From: Aquarana catesbeiana | Taxonomy: Eukaryota > Chordata > Amphibia > Anura > Ranidae | Direction: 5' to 3' | NCBI RefSeq assembly: GCF_042186555.1 | Contig: NC_133328.1 | Span: forward strand, 338,622,035-338,686,034 | DNA: 64,000 bases | Shown here: piece by piece, positions 21,582-33,345 of the stretch | Layout of the letters: every line of letters begins with the position of its first letter | Position numbering within the stretch: position 1 is the first letter of the stretch | Notes under the pieces: generated by a model | The model's input: only the letters and a program-made list of their open reading frames with translations | Database searches by the model: none | What the model was told of the DNA's origin: nothing | Position numbers and translations under genes: made by a program

Positions 21582-21867
21582 ATTTCCTGCCCAAACTTTC
21601 ACAGTTTGTTCCCTGGGGCAAAAAGGTTCAAATGGATACCTTTTGAGCCTGCAGGCTCCGCTTTGTCCTTCTCTTCTCTCCTCAGTGGTGTGGAGCTCTA
21701 ACAATGCATGTCTGCTCTGCTAGGCTCCGCCTCCTGCCCCCATCAGGTTACCCTTTTCATATATAAAATATAATATCTTTTTTTCTAAATTATAATATTA
21801 TGAAATTATTGAAGTCTGCAAAAATTAATGTGTATTGTTTTTCCTGACAATTAAAGAATTAGGACAT

Positions 21868-22753
21868 GTGACAGAAGACAAATTATTTGAATTTCAATCA
21901 AGTCTTCCATATCTACCAGAATACAGGAATCTAACATTAAGCTTTCATCAAGATGGTACCAGATCTCATCAATTCTTCATACTCTCTTTCCTTCTATCTC
22001 AGACTGTTGTTGGAGATGCCAGAAGAGCAGAGGAGACATTTTACATTCATTCTGGTCCTGTCTTAAGCTGTCACATTTCTGGAGAGAGGTACAAAGGATT
22101 TCTCAAAAATTTACTGATTATGAACTTCCCGATGACCCCTACGTTTTTTCCTCCTACGTAAATAAAAAAACCCCAAAAAGAAATCAGTTTTGCGGCACCT
22201 CATCAACGCAGCTAAATCTTGCATTTCTTCAAAGTGGAGAGACCCACACCCTCCTACTCTGTCACTATGGTTGTCAAAGATGGAAGAAATGAATACAATT
22301 GAAGATTGAAGATAATACTCTCCTCCCATAACGAACCTGAAGACTACAGTAAAACATGGTTTATTGGAATAACTTTAAGTGCTCAGATGAGGGAAACACC
22401 CTACTTTTAACCAGTTACTGAATTGTGACAAATATCATTCTGGATGCTCGCTACCTACTTTACCCCTCATCCCCTACCCCGTGCTCCCTTCCGACTCCTT
22501 TTTTTTTCCATTTATTATTTTTATTGTTACTTCCCCTTACTTTTATTATGACCACATCTCATCTATGCATTCATTACTGTCTAAAGAATTCCACCACTAC
22601 GTACCACATTGTTCTCTTATTTTTTCTGACCATTTATCCATGGGTGTCCTTTTACTGGATTTGTTTTTCGGCTATAGTGAAAATTAAAATTATCTGTAAG
22701 TGTGAATGTAAAACATTACATTCTTTCTATTAAATAACAAATATAAAAAAAAA
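21868..22753 (+). pseudogene. 5'-truncated L1-type LINE insertion with poly(A) and 15-bp TSD
   Basis: The duplication AAAGAATTAGGACAT is at 21,853-21,867 and 22,754-22,768, and an A-run ends the insert. The body encodes the C-terminal part of an L1-type ORF2: CQKSRGDILHSFWSC near 22,010 (zinc-motif region), FWREVQRISQKFTDYEL near 22,080, and LINAAKSCISSKWRDPHPP near 22,205 with LSLWLSKMEEMNTIED after it. Two frameshifts separate the pieces. It is a different family from copies A and B, which have no poly(A). It lies about 110 bp from copy A's 5' end, in the opposite orientation. Confidence 0.85.
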
Positions 22754-22768
22754 AAAGAATTAGGACAT

Positions 22769-23780
22769 CCATTTATGTGTGAAAACTGGTGGGCCAAATT
22801 AAAACTTCATTGCTTTTGACATTTTCAGCACCCAATCCATTTGTTTTTTGGGACTTACCTCCTTCAGTCTTGATATGTGGAAATTATTCTTTGTAGTTAC
22901 GCACTTACTTCTATTTGTGAAATAGTAATAATAATATATAATAATACTCCTTTATCCCTTGATAATGTTCTTTTGAACAAAACTAGTCAGGAGGAGCTAC
23001 AGTGGTGACTTTATGGTGTCTCTGCATTTTATTGATTGTTTTATGTGTGATTTCACTCCTGCCTTCTTGTGTCGTTTTGACCTTCATTAAAAAGCCTTGA
23101 TTTTTAATTATTACACTATGAGTTCCTCCTTTGTTCCTCCTATGTCTCTCCCTTTTGCTGAGCCCATTGTTGAACATCCTGACCTCTGGGAGCCAGAGGG
23201 TAGGACTCTACATTTGCAGTGTCCATGACTGCCACCAAAATATCTCCCTGCAATCACCATCAGCAGGCTTTCTGAAGTGTTCCTCCCACCATAAGCTTTG
23301 TTAATTAACAGTTTAAAATTTTACCTTTCTGTCCTCTGTGACTGCACCGATATGGCCATGTCAGGGTTTCAGTGTTAGTTGATGGTTGTGCAGTGATCGA
23401 CCTGAGAGAGGGTTACTGTGGGAATTGTAGAGTGTTGGATGATATTAATTCTCGGCCTGCATATCCCTTGAGAAAGCAATTCAGCGAAACATGTCGGGCT
23501 AGTATGCGGTCATATCATCTGAAAAATATATTTGTGCTCTGTGTGACCACCGTAACTGTAAAAATACTGCGATACGTGTGAAATATGTGTTTTTTCATAT
23601 GTTTTTTAACCTTGAATGTACATTAAAAATGATCTTTTTATCTATTATTTTTCTTTTTTTTGGATCATTCTGCACCGTTAAAATCCCTTACTCTTCCCTA
23701 CTGTTACTTACATTTTCTTCAGGGATGTGGTGCCAACCATTTTGGGTTTTTCACCATTAATCGGGACCAAATTTCTGCTG
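22769..23780. other. Mostly unrecognised; possible retroelement leader at 23,385-23,600
   Basis: No gene was recognised. The part with CCCTTGAGAAAGCAATTCAG and CGAAACATGTCGGGC (23,466-23,500) resembles sequence often found upstream of frog retroelements (a stem joined by GCGAAAC). I could not tie it to the Penelope-like element 700 bp downstream with confidence. Confidence 0.35.
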
Positions 23781-23784
23781 CCTT

Positions 23785-23850
23785 TATTTTGTTAAGCGCT
23801 GCGCAAACTGTTAGCGCTATATAAATCATGTATAATAATAATAATACTTG
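23785..23850 (+). repeat. L2-type LINE/SINE 3' tail
   Basis: TTAAGCGCTGCGCAAACTGT, then TAGCGCTATATAAAT and a short ATAATAATAATAAT run, is the usual 3' terminus of L2-clade LINEs and their SINE partners in lower vertebrates. Only the tail is present. Confidence 0.7.
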
Positions 23851-24255
23851 ATTGAATAATTGTTATGAATGTATGCACTTTATATTAATAGCGCAACACG
23901 TTTTTCAGTAATAAAAATATATTTGCTGAATTCTTCTGCTTTAGATGTTTTATTACTTTCAATTAAAGCAAACGCTAATGCAAAACTTTTTGCACCAGAG
24001 ACCAGTATATTACTTTTTTTTAAGAAGCACATTTTCCCCTAGTGACCCCTGTTTAACTGCATCAGGCCTTAAAGTGTAACTCCACTTTTGTAGAGAAAAA
24101 AACATTTGTTGCAGATTTCTACCTTTTTTTATTCTGAGGAAATCCATGTGTGTTTGTCTGTGCATCTGTTCTGAGTGGGTCTAATGAGAGTGGTTTCATA
24201 AGATCCCCTTTTATATACTCAACATCTAAATTGTTCTCCTGCAGTTAAACACACC

Positions 24256-26285
24256 AATTTTTGTCCCCTGTCTAATTGTTATCCCACACAATTCAAAGGC
24301 CAATGCCTTGAAAAATTTTACCGCATGGTATACTCTGAATTATTGATGATGTGCCAACAGCAACACAGCCCCTATAAAAACACAATTTAACATACCCAGA
24401 AAGATTAGCCCTCAATTTATTGAAAACCAATGAGAATGTTATCATTAAATCAGCAGATAAGGGTGGTAGCATTGTCCTGCAAAACCAGGTAGACTACATC
24501 AAAGAGGCCAGTAGACTACTCTGAGACTCACAAACGTATACAAAAATTGCAAGAGGACCTCCTACCTAGTTTCACCATTGATGCTACAATTTTAGTTAAC
24601 CAAGCTACCAAAGATAATGTAATTACCAAAAAGAAGCTTCATTCTTGGTTAAAAAATATCATCAAACTCCGTATTTATATAGTTCAAAAGTTCATAAAAG
24701 CACTACCAACCCCCCTGGCAGACCCATAGTTGCTACTATGAACAGTATTACTAGTGTTTTTTTCCCCAGTATGTAGACCTTTTTCTACAACCTTTTGTTT
24801 CCAATTTACAATCCCATATCAAAGATGGAATACACCTGCTTGAACTATTAGGTCCATACCAATGGGAATCCAACTACACCTGTCTCTCTCTGGATGTCCA
24901 ATCATTATACACATCCATCCCCCATAATGTCGGCATGCAGGCCATACAATACTTTCTGTCAGAAGACCCATCTATTCATCCAAACCAAGTTAAATTCATT
25001 CTAGATGCCACATTCTTCTGCCTGACTCATAATTATTTCATGTTTGAAGACCACTACTACCTTCAAACCCATGGCACTGCCATGGGCACCAATTTTGCAC
25101 CTTCATATGGCAACTTAACTATGGGTCTATGGGAAACACGATACATATGGGCGAATAACCCTTTCATGGCCAAAATTATATTTTACGGTTGTTATATTGA
25201 TGATGTCATTATTATCTGGGACGGTAATACTGATGATATTGAATCTTTCGTTTCCCATTGTAATAATAACAATATGGGCCTATCCTTTACATCTGTTCAT
25301 GATAAAACACATCTACAAATCTTAAACCTTGATCTATTTCATGATACTGGTCGCATTCATGCAAAAAATTATTGCAAACCCACTGCTGGGAATTCCTATC
25401 TGCACAGCAATATTTGCCATCACCCTCGTTGGTTAAAAAACATCCCAAAAAGTCAATTCTGCTGTCTCAGACATAATTGCACCATGCAGTCAGACTATCA
25501 GACACAAAGCATAAATCTCAAACAAATATTTATTGAAAAAGGCTACCCTCCATCACTCATCGAACAAGCCTACACCACATACGTCAATCCTGATACTCAT
25601 ACCCATAAAATGAATTAATCAAAGGACATTCGATTCACGACTCAATTTCATAACAAATACAAAAATATGGAACACATAGTTTATAAACATTGGCCAATAC
25701 TACTGCAGGATCCCCATCTCAAAGACAGTATACCAAATAAACCTAAATTTTCATACAGGAAAGCACCTAACATTAAGGGAAAGATTGCCCCGAGCAAACT
25801 CAAAAAGAAAACAAATACATCATCTTCACTCCAACTCTTTTTTATGATTGGGATGTATCAATGCCGCAAATCCCTTTGCCTTACATGCAACATGGTCAAA
25901 AAACATTCACGATTAAAAATAAAACATACAAAATTTTGGAATTCTACACCTGTTCTACAGAACATGTAGTATACTGCCTGACCTGCCCCTGCGGCCTCCA
26001 CTATGTAGGTTGAAATATACGCCCCCTACGCCAGCATTTTGGAGAGCACCGCTGATTCATCGAGGCCAGTAAAGACCACCATAGCGTCCCACGACATTTC
26101 ACCCAACATCATCCTAAATCCTCCGTAGGCCTAAAAGTATGGATCATCTAATCCATACCAGCCACTCTCCCTGCGGCAGAGAGATGTAAACATCTCTGCC
26201 AACGAGAGACTTATTGGATATACGCTCTTGGTGTACTTTCGCCTGGAAGTATTAATGAAGAATTGGAAATTAGCACATTACTCTA
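24256..26285 (+). pseudogene. Penelope-like element, second family: RT and GIY-YIG endonuclease
   Basis: Upstream pieces read VIIKSADKGGSIVLQNQ (near 24,440) and QEDLLPSFTIDATILVNQA (24,550). An open stretch of 227 codons (24,935-25,618) holds the RT core: LQTHGTAMGTNFAPSYGNL and GCYIDDVIIIW (YIDD near 25,195). The first part, with LSLDVQSLYTSIPHN (24,885), is in frame with it. After a stop come the linker (QCRKSLCLTCNM near 25,860) and a GIY-YIG domain (HVVYCLTCPCGLHYVG near 25,965, RQHFGEHR, then ERCKHLCQRETYWIYALGVL near 26,185). A stop replaces the residue after HYVG. It differs strongly from the Neptune-type relic at 12.5 kb. It is inactive, but the RT core is well preserved. Confidence 0.85.
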
Positions 26286-26288
26286 GAT

Positions 26289-26447
26289 AAGGGATATGCA
26301 ATTAGCGGACCTCCAGCTGTTGCAAAACTACAAGTCCCATCATGCCTCTGCCTCTGGGTGTCATGCCTGTGGCTGTCAGAGTCTTGCTATGCCTCATGAG
26401 ACTTGTAGTTCTGCAACAGCTGGAGGTCCGCTAATTGCATATCCCTG
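26289..26447. mobile_element. hAT-like MITE, 159 bp, 8-bp TSD
   Basis: Long inverted arms (AGGGATATGCAATTAGCGGA onward; about 47 bp each) surround a short loop. CTCTAGAT is duplicated exactly at 26,281-26,288 and 26,448-26,455. The 8-bp TSD and short hairpin form fit a hAT-derived MITE. It is inserted at the 3' edge of the Penelope-like element. Confidence 0.9.
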
Positions 26448-26455
26448 CTCTAGAT

Positions 26456-27889
26456 GATACTACATTTAACATACAGACTGTGATATTATGGTGTCTATTT
26501 TGCATACTGCACTTAGAGGCGCCTTTCTTTTCCTTTTTCATAATTAACTGTCAGGTGTGCAGTTGAAGAGCACTAATGAGGAAATCTTATAGGCCTGCAT
26601 CCCTTTAGACATGTTCCTATCTCCAAAATTGACATTTTTGTTGCAAGGGGTGCCTGAAATCTGACTTATATCTTAGGCAGACTTCTGGGAACACTTGTCA
26701 GCCAATCACAAAAGCAGGAAATGATGTTTGTGGGGAGTGGTCAGTACACACTCTGTGTACAGAACAACTCTAGGTAGCCATATTGCAATGCATTCTAAGA
26801 AAATTACAGAGCTGCAGATTGAAAAGGAAAGGTAATTTTTAATGACATTCAATTACTATATGATTAATGTTGCTCTATATTATTTTTTAATATTTATTCT
26901 TTATTTGCTATTTTTCCCCCACAAAAGTGGAAATATATATACACACACACAGTAAATATATTTATATATATATATAGATATATCTATATATATAGATATA
27001 TAGATATATCTATATATATCAAAATGTGATCCACAAAAACTTTATTTAATTACATTAATGTAAGAAAACAGAAAGTAAAAAAGGAGATTTATTGTCCACC
27101 TTGGTTCCAGCTCTTTGTTCAAATTGCGAGTTCAAAATAATAATACAGCATTTATTTTAATGAAAAAAGTTTACCCGCTAAGTTGAAAGAAAATACATTT
27201 ATTTGTTTAAGTTAGACTTTTTAAATTGTTGCTGCTGTTTAGTATCGGTTTCAGTATCAATGGCAGCCAATATGAGCAGCACATATATGACAAAACTATG
27301 CAGCCCCCTGTATCTCCATCAACCAACTGATTACACTGTGTACTTGGAAGTGGATTCCAGACTGTTACTGCGTTCTGCCACTGTCACTCTAAAACCTCAT
27401 GCTCCGATTGGGCAATTTATCTGTCACTCACAGACAAAAATGCTTGCTCTTTGGATCACTTATACCCAGAGCCACAAATGTAACTATTACTGTCCATGGA
27501 ACTCTTCTCACTGCTTGTACCTGACATAATATTGGCACAGCATCTCCTTCTGCCGAAAAAGCTCTGCCAATCTCTTGCCTTTCTGCACACTGGTGGATGG
27601 AGTCCCACCGTTTGCTCTTCTCTAATAAATGTAATTTTTGGAGGGTGCTGCAACAAAACCTATAAGCAGCCCTAAGATGGCAAAAGCTGAGACTGGGGAT
27701 AATTGGCCTACTGCACAAGGCGGGAGAAGCACCAAAACTCATGAAAGAGAAGGGAACCAACATAGCCTGTGGCCACTACTGTATGCTGCCTCTTTGTAAA
27801 GATGCATAAGGGTGCATGGACCACAGTCCTAGGCTTTGTGTTGAACTAAAGAGAACTGGTGGAACTCAAGAAGAGGGTCACAGGGGACC
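26456..27889. other. No gene recognised; one AT/AC microsatellite
   Basis: Contains a TATA/CACACA/ATATAG microsatellite at about 26,930-27,020. The antisense of 27,430-27,760 has an open frame with a KRWDSIHQCAERQ stretch that faintly recalls Myb/SANT-like proteins of Harbinger elements, too weak to call. Confidence 0.4.
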
Positions 27890-29130
27890 CCAGGAAACCT
27901 AGGCTAGGTGACACAATCACTGCCATGTGCAAACACATGCAGCACCCCTTTCACAGCCATTGCACTGACATGCACTACTTAGCTTGCCATCACTGCACTG
28001 AAACATAATACCCCACTCACCATCACTGTACTATCCTACTGACAGCCACTGCACTGAGATGCACTATCCTACCCACTGCATGTAAACAACATATCCCCTT
28101 AGTGACACTGCACTAAGATACATTGTTCTGCTCACCACCACTGCAGTGACACGCACTGCACCACTCACTGCTAACTACTATCCCTCTTGCTGCTACTACA
28201 CTTGCATACACTACCTCACTCACTGACCTGTAGTGAGATGCACTACCATGATCACCAGCACTGTACTTAAATGCACTACCTTGCTCACCACCACTGCACT
28301 GACACTCACTAAACCACTGACTGTCACCCACTAGCCATATTGCTGCTACCACACTGAGAGGCCATCACCACTAATTCACTGTCATCACCTCTCTCGCTCA
28401 CTGTCATTGCACTTTGAATTACGACCCTGCCTACCACCACTGCATTAAAACCTACTATGTTGCTCATAACCACTGATCTGAGATGCACTTCCCCACTCGC
28501 GAACAATTCACTAAGATGCACTCTGATTTACTACTCCACTGACTGTCACTTCACTGAGATGCACTACCCTACTCGGCATCAATGTGCTCCCCTCCACTGA
28601 ACTGACACACACTATCCCACTCTCTTATACCGCACTTAGATGCACTACCTGCTCACCAACACCCACTACCACACTCACTGGAAGTTTACTGACACACATA
28701 ACCCTACTTACCACCACTGCACTAAGATGCACTACCCTGCTCACCACCACTGTACTTAATTGGACTACCCCACTTACCACCACTGCAACAATACGTATTA
28801 CCCAACTCACTGCAGTTATACAGAAGTGCTCTACCTCAATACCTGCACAGGCTTGTACATCACCACTCACCATCAATGCACTGCGCTTCCACACTCAGTG
28901 TCACTGAACTGAAATGCAATATTCTGCATACTGCCACTGCACTGACACCCACTACTCTGTTCACCACCACTGCACTGGGACACTCTACCCCATTCAACAC
29001 TATTGCACTGAGATGCATCATTCCACCTAGCCCCCACAACCATCACCTATCCAGGTCACCGTCACAGCACTAACACAAACTATCATGCTTACTACCACTG
29101 CACTGACATGCACTAATCAGATCCCCTCCA
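27890..29130 (+). repeat. Degenerate tandem array, unit about 30-40 bp
   Basis: CACCACTGCACTGAGATGCA followed by CTACCCTGCT is repeated with heavy divergence over 1.2 kb. Spacing between CACTGCACTGA motifs is irregular, mostly 30-45 bp. No other structure. The array sits just before a piggyBac-type MITE end, and such MITEs often carry minisatellites, but the motif differs from the CAGTGCC array. Confidence 0.8.
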
Positions 29131-29434
29131 TCCCAAGCCACCTCCAGCAGCCACTCAATCATCCATTAGGTAGAATCAGGCCGTTAAGTTAGCACACAGT
29201 CAAGTCCTCTAGTGCCAACAGCTCTGATTACCCTTCTCCCATGTCTCTGCCCAGCCCCTAAAGAGGTCAGGCATGGTGCATGCTGGTTCATTTGCATTGT
29301 GTGATTTCTTCCTCACATTGGGATTGTGGGATTGGGATTTGACCAGGTGAATTGTTAAAAAACAGGAGTTGTGCTTTTGAATGTCTGGTAAATGCTTGTG
29401 ATACATATATTTTTGGAAATGTTTTATAGCAGAA

Positions 29435-29664
29435 ATATTTTTTTCAAAATTGTCGCTCTTTTTTTGTTTATAGCGCAAATAATAAAAACCATAGAGGTGT
29501 GCAAATACCACCAAAAGAAAGATTTTTGTGGGAAAAAAGGACATCAATTTTATTTGGGTACAGCATCGCATGACCACGCAATTGTCAGTTGAAGCGACAC
29601 AGCGCCGTATCGCAAAAAATGGCCTGGTCAGGAAGGGGGTAAATCCTTTCCAGGACTGAAGTGG
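29435..29664 (+). mobile_element. piggyBac-type MITE, 3' part only
   Basis: Family landmarks (TTTTGTTTATAGCGCAAATA, AATACCACCAAAAGAAAGA, CAATTGTCAGTTGAAGCGAC, GGCCTGGTCAGGAAGGGGG) lead to GACTGAAGTGG and TTAA (29,665-29,668). The left end is missing; similarity starts near 29,435. Confidence 0.8.
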
Positions 29665-31269
29665 TTAAACTTCATGTGATTAATACTACTATTGTAACTT
29701 GGATAATGAGTGCTAGCAGGGTTGAAGGTTTTGCTCATGGCACAGTGTGCCACATGTATACATTAATGGAGTAAAAGCTCTAGGATGACTGCTGTAACAG
29801 ATGTGAGCAGGTTGCCCTTCTAGAAGGTCACATTAGAGATTCTGAGAAGCAAGTTGCAACATTGAGTGGAATGGACACCCTTGAAATGGATAATGTGATT
29901 GATGTGAAGGAGTAAGTCAGTTGGTGGTAATTGTGGATTCTATAATCAGAGGGACTGATATAATAATTTATCACCAGGATTGCCTCAACCAATGATTTAA
30001 TGTCTCCCTGGTGCAAGGATTTGATATATGGGTGGGACTGGGTAAACGAGGGGCTGGAAATTACTCATCTGTCTTTGTCCATGTTGGGACCAAAGGCTGA
30101 ATAAATGGAAGATGGAGGATCCGTCAGAATCAATTAAAAAAACTAGGCAGTAAGTTGAATAAAATGTCCTCCAAGGTTATATTTTCTGGAATATTGCCTG
30201 TGCCATACACAACACAGAAAAGGCAGCTTAGAGAACTGAGTGCATGCTTAAAGACCTGTTGAATAAAGGGAAGAATTTAGTTTTCTAGAACATAAAGATG
30301 ACTTTAATTGGGGTAGTGGTAAAGTGGCAAAGATGGTTTGCACCTGAATAGAATGGGGTCTGCTATGCTAGGTTTATGGGAAGACTGGGGGAGTATTTAA
30401 ACTATGATTAAGGAGGATGGAGAATTAGAAGATAGGGGAAGGGCTTGGGCGTGATACGGTTCCCATGTTACAAACAATTGCTGGCAATTACAGTACTATT
30501 TGTACTACAAAAAAGATATGCAAAACCAAAATGCCAAATGCAACAAAAGATTAAAGTGGTTTTTTACCAATCCCAGAAGTCTACCAAGCAAAATATGAGA
30601 TTTGGAAGCTTTGGGGCATGAAAAAAATTATGATTACATTAGTATTGCTGAATATTGGCCTCATTGTTCACACGATTTGGTTAATAATTTTCTTGATTAT
30701 GCTCTTTCAGAAAGACAGGATAAAACAAAAAAAGGTGGTGGTGTCTCTATGTTAGAAGTGACCTCAAAGTAAGAGTGAAAGAAGACCTTGTCGATGGAGA
30801 GTGTGATGGTGCTGAAACATTATGGGTGGAGCTGCATATGAGTGTGCCTACTTCAAAGTTAATTATTGGAGTTTTCCACAGGTTAACCAGTGTTAAAGAG
30901 GAGGTGGGTACTCACTTGCACAGATAGAAATGTCTGCAAGGGCTGAGGAAGTGATGATAATTGTGAATTTTATGAAATTGACTGTAATGGCACTGCTGGA
31001 ATAGTAAAAGAGTAGAAATTGAAAAACATATTACAATACAAATTTTGGTACAGTATACAGGAGCCCCAACTAGAAATGATGCTCTGCTGGACCTGATAAT
31101 CTCAAACCATGCAGAGCTCATTACTAATGTTCATATAAAGAAATATTTAGATAACAGAGACTCTAACATAATTTAATGTTATGTCAGCTGTAAACAAGAA
31201 GCACATTTCTGGAGAGATTAAAAAAACACTTAATTTTTCCAAGTTCTGAAGGCTGCTCTCCAAGACTTA

Positions 31270-31519
31270 TGCCGCGTACACACGACCGTTTTTTCCGTCA
31301 GAATAAACTCTGACGGTTTTTCTGATGGACTAGAAAAAGGAAGTTAAATAACCAGTAGCCAATAGCTGCCCTTAAATTTAAAAACATGTTCTATTTCTAG
31401 GTCCATCATAATTTTTTTAAAGAAAAAGACCGATTTAGCCTACACATGATAAGAATATCCGATGAAATGATTTCGTCGGACCATTTTTGTCGGAAAGTTC
31501 CAGTCATGTGTATGCGGCA
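31270..31519. mobile_element. Harbinger-like MITE, 250 bp, TSD TTA
   Basis: Ends TGCCGCGTACACACGACC and CATGTGTATGCGGCA are flanked by TTA at 31,267-31,269 and 31,520-31,522. An internal TCTGACGGTTTTTCTGATGG block mirrors the CCGTCAGA near the left end. It shares the outer TGCCGC(A/G)TACA motif with the element at 2,790 and is nested in the CR1 relic. Confidence 0.9.
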
Positions 31520-31984
31520 TTAGACCGAGAGGGGATATTGTCACTGAAGAACTCAGAACAGAAATGAGAGTGTTTCAAATCACCTGTATGCAAATGCACT
31601 GCAAAAATAAATTCCCATGGGCAATACATTTAAAAAGTTAAAAATAAAAAATGTGGCTCACATCCAAAGTTAGAGAAGCTATAAATAGCAAGAAAAGGAC
31701 ATTTAAAAGTATAAAAATAAAGGAGCACTATTATCATTTAAAAGTTACAACGAATATAAGGCTGCAAAAATCCAAAACAAATGACAGCTTGCAAACGAGA
31801 AAAGAACAAACCCCCAAAAAATATTTACATGTATTAATAGTAAAAAAGTCAGAACCAAGCATGTAGGCATTTACATGATAACTTAAAGTTGGTGACTGGG
31901 GATAAAGAGAAGGCAAATGTATTAAATACATTCTTCAGCTCTGTGTATACAAAGAAAAATGAGGGAGCTGAAGACTGACAACTG

Positions 31985-32847
31985 AGCAGTCGTGGGATGC
32001 TGTACCCAAACAAAATTGACGTCCTTTTTTCCCCACAAATTTTTGTGGTATTTAATCTGCGGATTTTATTTTTTAAGCTATAAACAAAAAGCGCCAATTT
32101 TTTTAACTTTTTGCTATAATATATATATATATATATAAAAAAATATATAAAAAAACTAAATTTATTCATCAGTTTAGGCCGATATATATTCTTCTACATA
32201 TTTTTGTTAAAAAAAAAATTGCAATAGGCGTATATTGATTGGTTTGCACAAAAGTTATTGCGTCTACAAACTATGGGATAGATTTAGGGACTTTTAATTT
32301 TTTTTTATTGTTTTTACTGGTAATGGTGGCGGTCTGTGATTTTTAGCGGGACTGCAACATTGCGGTGGACAAATCTAACCCCAAATGACACCTTTTTGGG
32401 GACCAGTGATAAAACGTGATAAAAGCTATAAAAACGCACTGATCAATGTAAAAATGACACTAGCAGGGAAGGGGTTAACACTAGGGGGTGATCAAGGGGT
32501 TAATTGCGTTCCCTAGGTGTGTTCTAACTGTAGAGGGGATGGGCTGCCTGGGACATGACAGAGATCACTGTTCTTGGGCACTGTAGTGGCACTAAGACAG
32601 TAAACTGGGAACGGTAGATATCTGTAATGTCATCTGTCAGAATGGGGATCCACCTTGTTTACAAAGGTAGATCCCCATTCTGCCTCTGTACTAGGCAATT
32701 GCGGGTTGCCGGCAGACATCGAGTGCAGTTGGTGTGAGAGAGAGCTCACCCACAACTGCGCCTGCGCAAGCCGATGTACAATGGCGGCAATTCCCGCAGG
32801 GGAACCAACTTGCCACAGTATAACTGCGGCGGCTGGTCCTTAAGTGG
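31985..32847 (+). mobile_element. piggyBac-type MITE, left end missing, nested in CR1
   Basis: AAACAAAATTGACGTCC, GCTATAAACAAAAAGCGCC and GGTTTGCACAAAAGTTATTG open the body in the orientation of the copy at 9,115; the right end CCTTAAGTGG is followed by TTAA (32,848-32,851). A GATCCACCTTGTTTACAAAGG and GGTAGATCCCCATTC hairpin lies at 32,645-32,685. CR1 sequence resumes directly after the right TTAA. Confidence 0.78.
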
Positions 32848-33345
32848 TTAAAGTCTACAGGTTTAGAAAACTCAGTTTGTAAATGGATAAAAAACTGAAT
32901 GAACCTATTCAGAGTAAGATTAATTATTCATATTCTGAATGATGTAAAATCATTAGTGGTGTACCCCAAGGTTCAATGCTGAAATCTTTAGTTTTTAACA
33001 CATTTTATAAATGATATAGAGTTTGGAATATATTTTCATTTCCATGTTTGCAGATGACACCAAGCCATGTAGTGGAATAATATCCTTACAGGATGTCTCT
33101 AACTTACAAGCTGACCTCAATGAACTATTTACTTGAGCTACTACAGTATGTGGAAAATTATTTTTATTGTTGATAAATGTAAAGTTTTGCACTTGGGAGC
33201 ATGCATAACACATTTTAGATGGAGAATAACTGGAGGCGTCAATGGTAGAGAAGGACCTGGGTATTCTGGTAGAATATAGGCTCAACAATATCATGCAATG
33301 CCAAGCTGAAGTTTCTAAAGCTAGAATAATACTTTTTGTTTAATA

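Larger units (their letters stand above)
15363..21744 (-). mobile_element. Full-length L1/Tx1-type LINE, copy A
   Basis: The copy is 6.38 kb and flanked by an exact 14-bp duplication (AGGTTACCCTTTTC at 15,349-15,362 and 21,745-21,758). In sense orientation it starts GATGGGGGCAGGAGGCGGAG, has a 163-bp 5' UTR, ORF1, a spacer of about 930 bp, ORF2 and a 3' UTR of about 430 bp with AATAAA, and ends TTCTTTTGACAAG with no poly(A) or simple-repeat tail. Both ORFs are open. The exact TSD and intact frames mark it as a recent insertion and a possible active source. An inverted near-identical copy is at 35,764-42,151. Confidence 0.95.
29690..33345 (+). pseudogene. CR1-type LINE relic with ORF1 esterase and ORF2 pieces
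   Basis: This is a long, decayed CR1 interrupted by two MITEs. Near 30,050-30,330 an ORF1 esterase-like block is readable across frameshifts: SSLFVHVGTKG (the catalytic GTND region, altered), KVIFSGILPVPYTTQKRQL, and a DGLHLNRM-like block. ORF2 follows: KGGGVSLYVRSDLKVRVKED (30,735) and TLWVELHMSV with LIIGVFHRL from the endonuclease; linker sequence (31,650-31,960); and RT pieces ISGVPQGSMLKSLVFN (32,950) and FADDTKPCSGIISLQDVSN (33,048). Stops are dense, so it is old. Preserved ORF1 sequence is uncommon because CR1 copies are usually 5'-truncated. Confidence 0.8.

Noticed and set aside
21582..21704. N-terminal extension of ORF1 beginning near 21,704
   Set aside because: The first codon there is TTG; the first ATG in frame is at 21,581.
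27428..27763. Minus-strand frame with KRWDSIHQCAERQ as a Myb/SANT-like gene
   Set aside because: Similarity is faint, short and unsupported by neighbouring Harbinger genes or TIRs.
28113..28907. Several 60-107 codon frames in the 28-kb region
   Set aside because: All lie inside the degenerate tandem array on both strands.
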